From: Phaeobacter gallaeciensis
GTDB lineage: Bacteria; Pseudomonadota; Alphaproteobacteria; Rhodobacterales; Rhodobacteraceae
Direction: 5' to 3'
Length of the DNA: 64,000 nucleotides
NCBI RefSeq assembly: GCF_001678945.1
Contig: NZ_CP015124.1
Span: 2,084,001 to 2,148,000, forward strand
The notes below the pieces were generated by a model. It made no database searches. It worked only from the letters and a program-made list of their open reading frames with translations, and was not told where the DNA came from. Shown in pieces: positions 61,607 to 64,000 of this stretch. The translations under genes and the position numbers were made by a program. Within the stretch, counting starts at the first letter, position 1. Each line of letters opens with the position of its first letter.

Positions 61607-62029
61607 ATGGCGCGAGAAACGTCTGATTTGTTTGTTGGGGTCGGGGCCAGGCTCGCGATCACACGCAGTGACATCGGGCTTTCGCAAACCGACATGGCCA
61701 AGGAAATCGGCGTCTCGCTGCGGGCATATCACAGTTACGAAAAGGGTGAACGCGGGCTGCCGATCGAGGCTCTGGTCGCGATCCATGACAAATTCGGATC
61801 GGATGTGAACTGGATTCTCCTCGGCACCAAAGCGGCCCGCGTCGAGCATGACATCGACGCGCTGGAAGCGTTTGAAACCTCGCTTGACCGGTTCCTCACC
61901 GAACAGGGCATCCGGATCAAAAGCGAAAAGCGCGGTGCCATCGTCGCGCGCTGGTATCGGTCGCTCCTCGACGGAAAAGAGATCGAAATGGAAAACGTCC
62001 ACACGTGGATCGAATTATTGAGGGAATAG
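61607..62029 (+). CDS. XRE-family transcriptional regulator (phage-repressor-like)
   Basis: A 140-residue protein with an N-terminal helix-turn-helix of the XRE/cI type (GLSQTDMAKEIGVSLRAYHSYEKGERGLPIEALVAIHDKF) and a helical tail (DALEAFETSLDRFLTEQ). It is placed as a repressor controlling the element, divergent from the excisionase-like genes. Start at 61607 follows a weak GGAA site; the longer frame upstream overlaps the regulatory region and has no family support. It is followed 2 bases after its stop by the next gene. Confidence 0.85.
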   Translation: MARETSDLFVGVGARLAITRSDIGLSQTDMAKEIGVSLRAYHSYEKGERGLPIEALVAIHDKFGSDVNWILLGTKAARVEHDIDALEAFETSLDRFLTEQGIRIKSEKRGAIVARWYRSLLDGKEIEMENVHTWIELLRE

Positions 62030-62031
62030 AA

Positions 62032-62394
62032 GTGCAGGTTATTCAGTCGCCCCAGTGGCACCGTCAGAATTTGGTCACGTTGGAGCGTATCCACCAGGAC
62101 ATTGCGCGCTTTACCGGGCCGGTCTTTCACATCGTCACCATCGCGGCGGCGATTTATCTGCCATGCTATGCCAAACTGATGCTGTTCTCTGTTCCCGGCG
62201 CGCTTGACCCGATGATGGTGCTGCTGGCCCTGTCTGCGGTTGCGCTTGTGCTGGTCTCTCCGGCCTTCGCCCTGGCGGCGACGGTGGAGGTCTATTTTAC
62301 CCGCCGGATCGCCCGAGCATCGCGGGTTGGTGCATCGCATTTCCATGATGCAACCGTCGGGTGTTCCCGCTATGGTTCGTCAAAAAGAACATAA
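62032..62394 (+). CDS. Small two-helix membrane protein
   Basis: A 120-residue protein with two hydrophobic helices (about residues 30-52 and 60-84) separated by a short loop, and a basic cytosolic C-terminus. GTG start at 62032 is supported by GAGGGA 6 bases upstream, embedded in the end of the repressor gene. No family is recognised. Lying between a regulator and a DNA methyltransferase in one operon, it could be a small effector or accessory of the R-M element, but nothing proves this. Confidence 0.65.
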   Translation: MQVIQSPQWHRQNLVTLERIHQDIARFTGPVFHIVTIAAAIYLPCYAKLMLFSVPGALDPMMVLLALSAVALVLVSPAFALAATVEVYFTRRIARASRVGASHFHDATVGCSRYGSSKRT

Positions 62395-62419
62395 GTGATT
62401 TCAAGGGTAAGGGGCGCAT

Positions 62420-64000
62420 ATGGCATCCGATCTTTCTGACCTGATCCTCTCTCTAACGCCCGAGGATGGTTCTTCCATCGGCAATGGCGCGATGCTGGCG
62501 CGGCTGCGGGATCATATTCCGACCCTGACCGAGGAAGCCTATGCCGAGGCGAGAGATGCGCTGATCGACGAAGGCACGCTGGGCCGTGGCAAGGGGCGTG
62601 GCGGGTCGGTCTATCGGGCGGATGTTGTTGATCTGGAACTGACGGCTCCGGTGGCAAAGGAACCGAAGGCCACCACCGGCACGCGCAAGAAGGCCAGCCG
62701 CAAATCGGATGAGCCGACCGAGGTGCTGTCCTATCGTCACGACGAAACGCGCGTGAACAATCCCGAGGTGGGGATGGTGCATGCCGACACCGACCCGGAT
62801 GGGGAGAAATCCACCTGGGCCTATGACCCGCATCTGGACCCGGTGCTGAACTTTGACAGCGCGCGCGGGGCGATTGAGACGCTGATTGATGACGCATTGG
62901 CCAGTGACGATCCGGAGCGGATGAAGGACGCGCTGACGGAACTCAAACGCCTGCAGGCCCCTTACCTGAACTGGACGGGCAAGGCGGAGAAGACGAGCTT
63001 TGAGGTCGATACCGTCTCGCTCCACGTCCATGAACGGGTGGACCCGGCGACGATCCTGGCCAATGCGGCCAGGCGGCTGAAGGGGCAGGATGCGGCGACG
63101 CAATGGCGGCAACCGGACTTGTTCGCCGCCCCGTTTGAGAACCTGCCGCTGCGCCAAGCGCTGGATTTCTACCATCACGAAAAGGGCTGGTCGAACCGGC
63201 TGGTGGCGGGGGACAGCCTGCTGGTGATGAACTCGCTCCTGACCAAGGAGAGCATGGGCGGCAAGGTGCAGATGATCTATATCGACCCGCCCTATGGCAT
63301 CAAATACGGGTCGAACTTTCAGCCTTTTACGAACAAGCGCGACGTGAAGGACCGGTCAGACGCCGACCTGACGCAAGAGCCCGAGATGATCAAGGCGTTC
63401 CGGGACACTTGGGAACTGGGCATCCATTCCTACCTCACCTATCTGCGCGACCGGCTGATGCTGGCGAGGGAATTGCTGACCGAGAGCGGGTCGGTGTTCG
63501 TGCAGATTTCGGATGAAAATTTGCACCACGTTCGGGAGTTGATGGAGGAAGTCTTTGGCGCTGAAAACTATGCTGGACTGATTGCCTACAGCGCTACCAC
63601 AGGACAAACATCCGGGCTGTTGGCGCAAATCACGGATTACATTCTTTGGTATGGCAAGGACAAAAGCCAGCTGAAGCACAATCGGTTGCTTACCGTGGGC
63701 CCTGCAATTGACAATCCGAAGGAACGGTATGTCTGCGTAGAGACTCCTGAAGGCCACATCATTGACTTGTCCGTAAAACAAAAAACCGGCGAAGAAGATT
63801 TCCCTGATGGCCGAATTCTAAAGCTTGAAAACCCATCGTCACAGTCGGGCGACGAAAACAGCCGACGACAATTCACTGCCTTCAAGAAGACCTTCAAACC
63901 CGGTGGGAGTCGTGGCTGGTCAACTAGCGTCGATGAAGGAATGCCAAGGGTCCTTAGGGCTGGCTATTTTCGTCAGCAAGGTAATTCGCTCTGGTGGAAG
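62420..64000 (+). CDS. Type III-like site-specific DNA methyltransferase (Mod), 3' end outside window
   Basis: At least 527 codons, open to the window end. The catalytic DPPY is at residues 289-292, in the segment MIYIDPPYGIKYGSNFQPF, and the ELGIHSYLTYLRDRLMLARELL and VFVQISDENLHHVRELM blocks match Mod subunits of type III restriction-modification systems. An N-terminal region of about 65 residues (TPEDGSSIGNGAMLARLRDH) looks like a winged-helix or accessory domain. From about 63540 the codon use becomes less GC-rich, at the likely target-recognition domain. AAGGGG precedes the ATG. The restriction (Res) subunit is expected downstream. Confidence 0.88.
   Translation, partial: MASDLSDLILSLTPEDGSSIGNGAMLARLRDHIPTLTEEAYAEARDALIDEGTLGRGKGRGGSVYRADVVDLELTAPVAKEPKATTGTRKKASRKSDEPTEVLSYRHDETRVNNPEVGMVHADTDPDGEKSTWAYDPHLDPVLNFDSARGAIETLIDDALASDDPERMKDALTELKRLQAPYLNWTGKAEKTSFEVDTVSLHVHERVDPATILANAARRLKGQDAATQWRQPDLFAAPFENLPLRQALDFYHHEKGWSNRLVAGDSLLVMNSLLTKESMGGKVQMIYIDPPYGIKYGSNFQPFTNKRDVKDRSDADLTQEPEMIKAFRDTWELGIHSYLTYLRDRLMLARELLTESGSVFVQISDENLHHVRELMEEVFGAENYAGLIAYSATTGQTSGLLAQITDYILWYGKDKSQLKHNRLLTVGPAIDNPKERYVCVETPEGHIIDLSVKQKTGEEDFPDGRILKLENPSSQSGDENSRRQFTAFKKTFKPGGSRGWSTSVDEGMPRVLRAGYFRQQGNSLWWK

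Overview
The window looks like a chromosome segment of a marine alphaproteobacterium of the Roseobacter group (Rhodobacteraceae). Support comes from high GC content, a CcrM-type cell-cycle methyltransferase, a fbc-type petABC operon, a GTG-rich set of starts, the lptE-holA arrangement after leuS, an AlkB hydroxylase beside mutY, and a box cluster for aerobic benzoyl-CoA degradation. No taxonomic search was possible, so the assignment rests on gene content and style only.

Layout. 1-13.4 kb is mostly housekeeping and envelope: the 3' end of leuS, lptE, holA, a GST, a flavoprotein, an HNH protein, a short SDR/enoyl-CoA hydratase operon, a DUF2125 secreted protein, and an operon pmbA - inositol-phosphatase - Kdo-transferase-like - lpxK. 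13.4-19.6 kb holds a DsbA-like thiol oxidoreductase with a DciA-like protein, mutY, alkB, anaerobic hemN with an FNR-type box, tRNA-Leu and an FAH-family hydrolase.

20.0-32.7 kb is the metabolic core: a TRAP transporter (P, Q, M), benzoate-CoA ligase, alpha/beta hydrolase, DUF309 protein, boxC, boxB, a 57-residue four-cysteine protein, boxA, a thioesterase and boxR. Direct TGCA-N6-TGCA repeats stand in front of the TRAP operon, bclA, boxC and boxR. This suggests one BoxR regulon that takes in uptake, CoA activation, epoxidation and ring opening.

32.7-44.3 kb carries regulation and DNA maintenance: a YcaQ-like glycosylase, a LacI regulator, tRNA-Arg, a globin-coupled chemoreceptor, a membrane-bound class III cyclase, ccrM with two GANTC sites in its promoter region, rnhB, three small envelope or regulatory genes, and a DUF427-cyclase fusion. 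44.3-54.1 kb holds an AEC transporter, aroC, a TPP-riboswitch thiBPQ operon, ribH under an FMN riboswitch with a large insertion, a PaiB-like FMN protein, and an ECF sigma/anti-sigma pair with a secreted partner. 54.2-59.7 kb holds petABC, a GFA protein, mtaB and dapF.

From tRNA-Lys (59.84 kb) to the right edge lies an integrated element: tyrosine recombinase, two small DNA-binding or accessory genes, a divergent XRE repressor, a small membrane protein and a type III-like DNA methyltransferase cut by the window end. Two copies of a composite multi-hairpin repeat, each between convergent genes (about 4.85-5.06 kb and 44.04-44.27 kb), are the clearest non-coding structure not explained by ordinary annotation.
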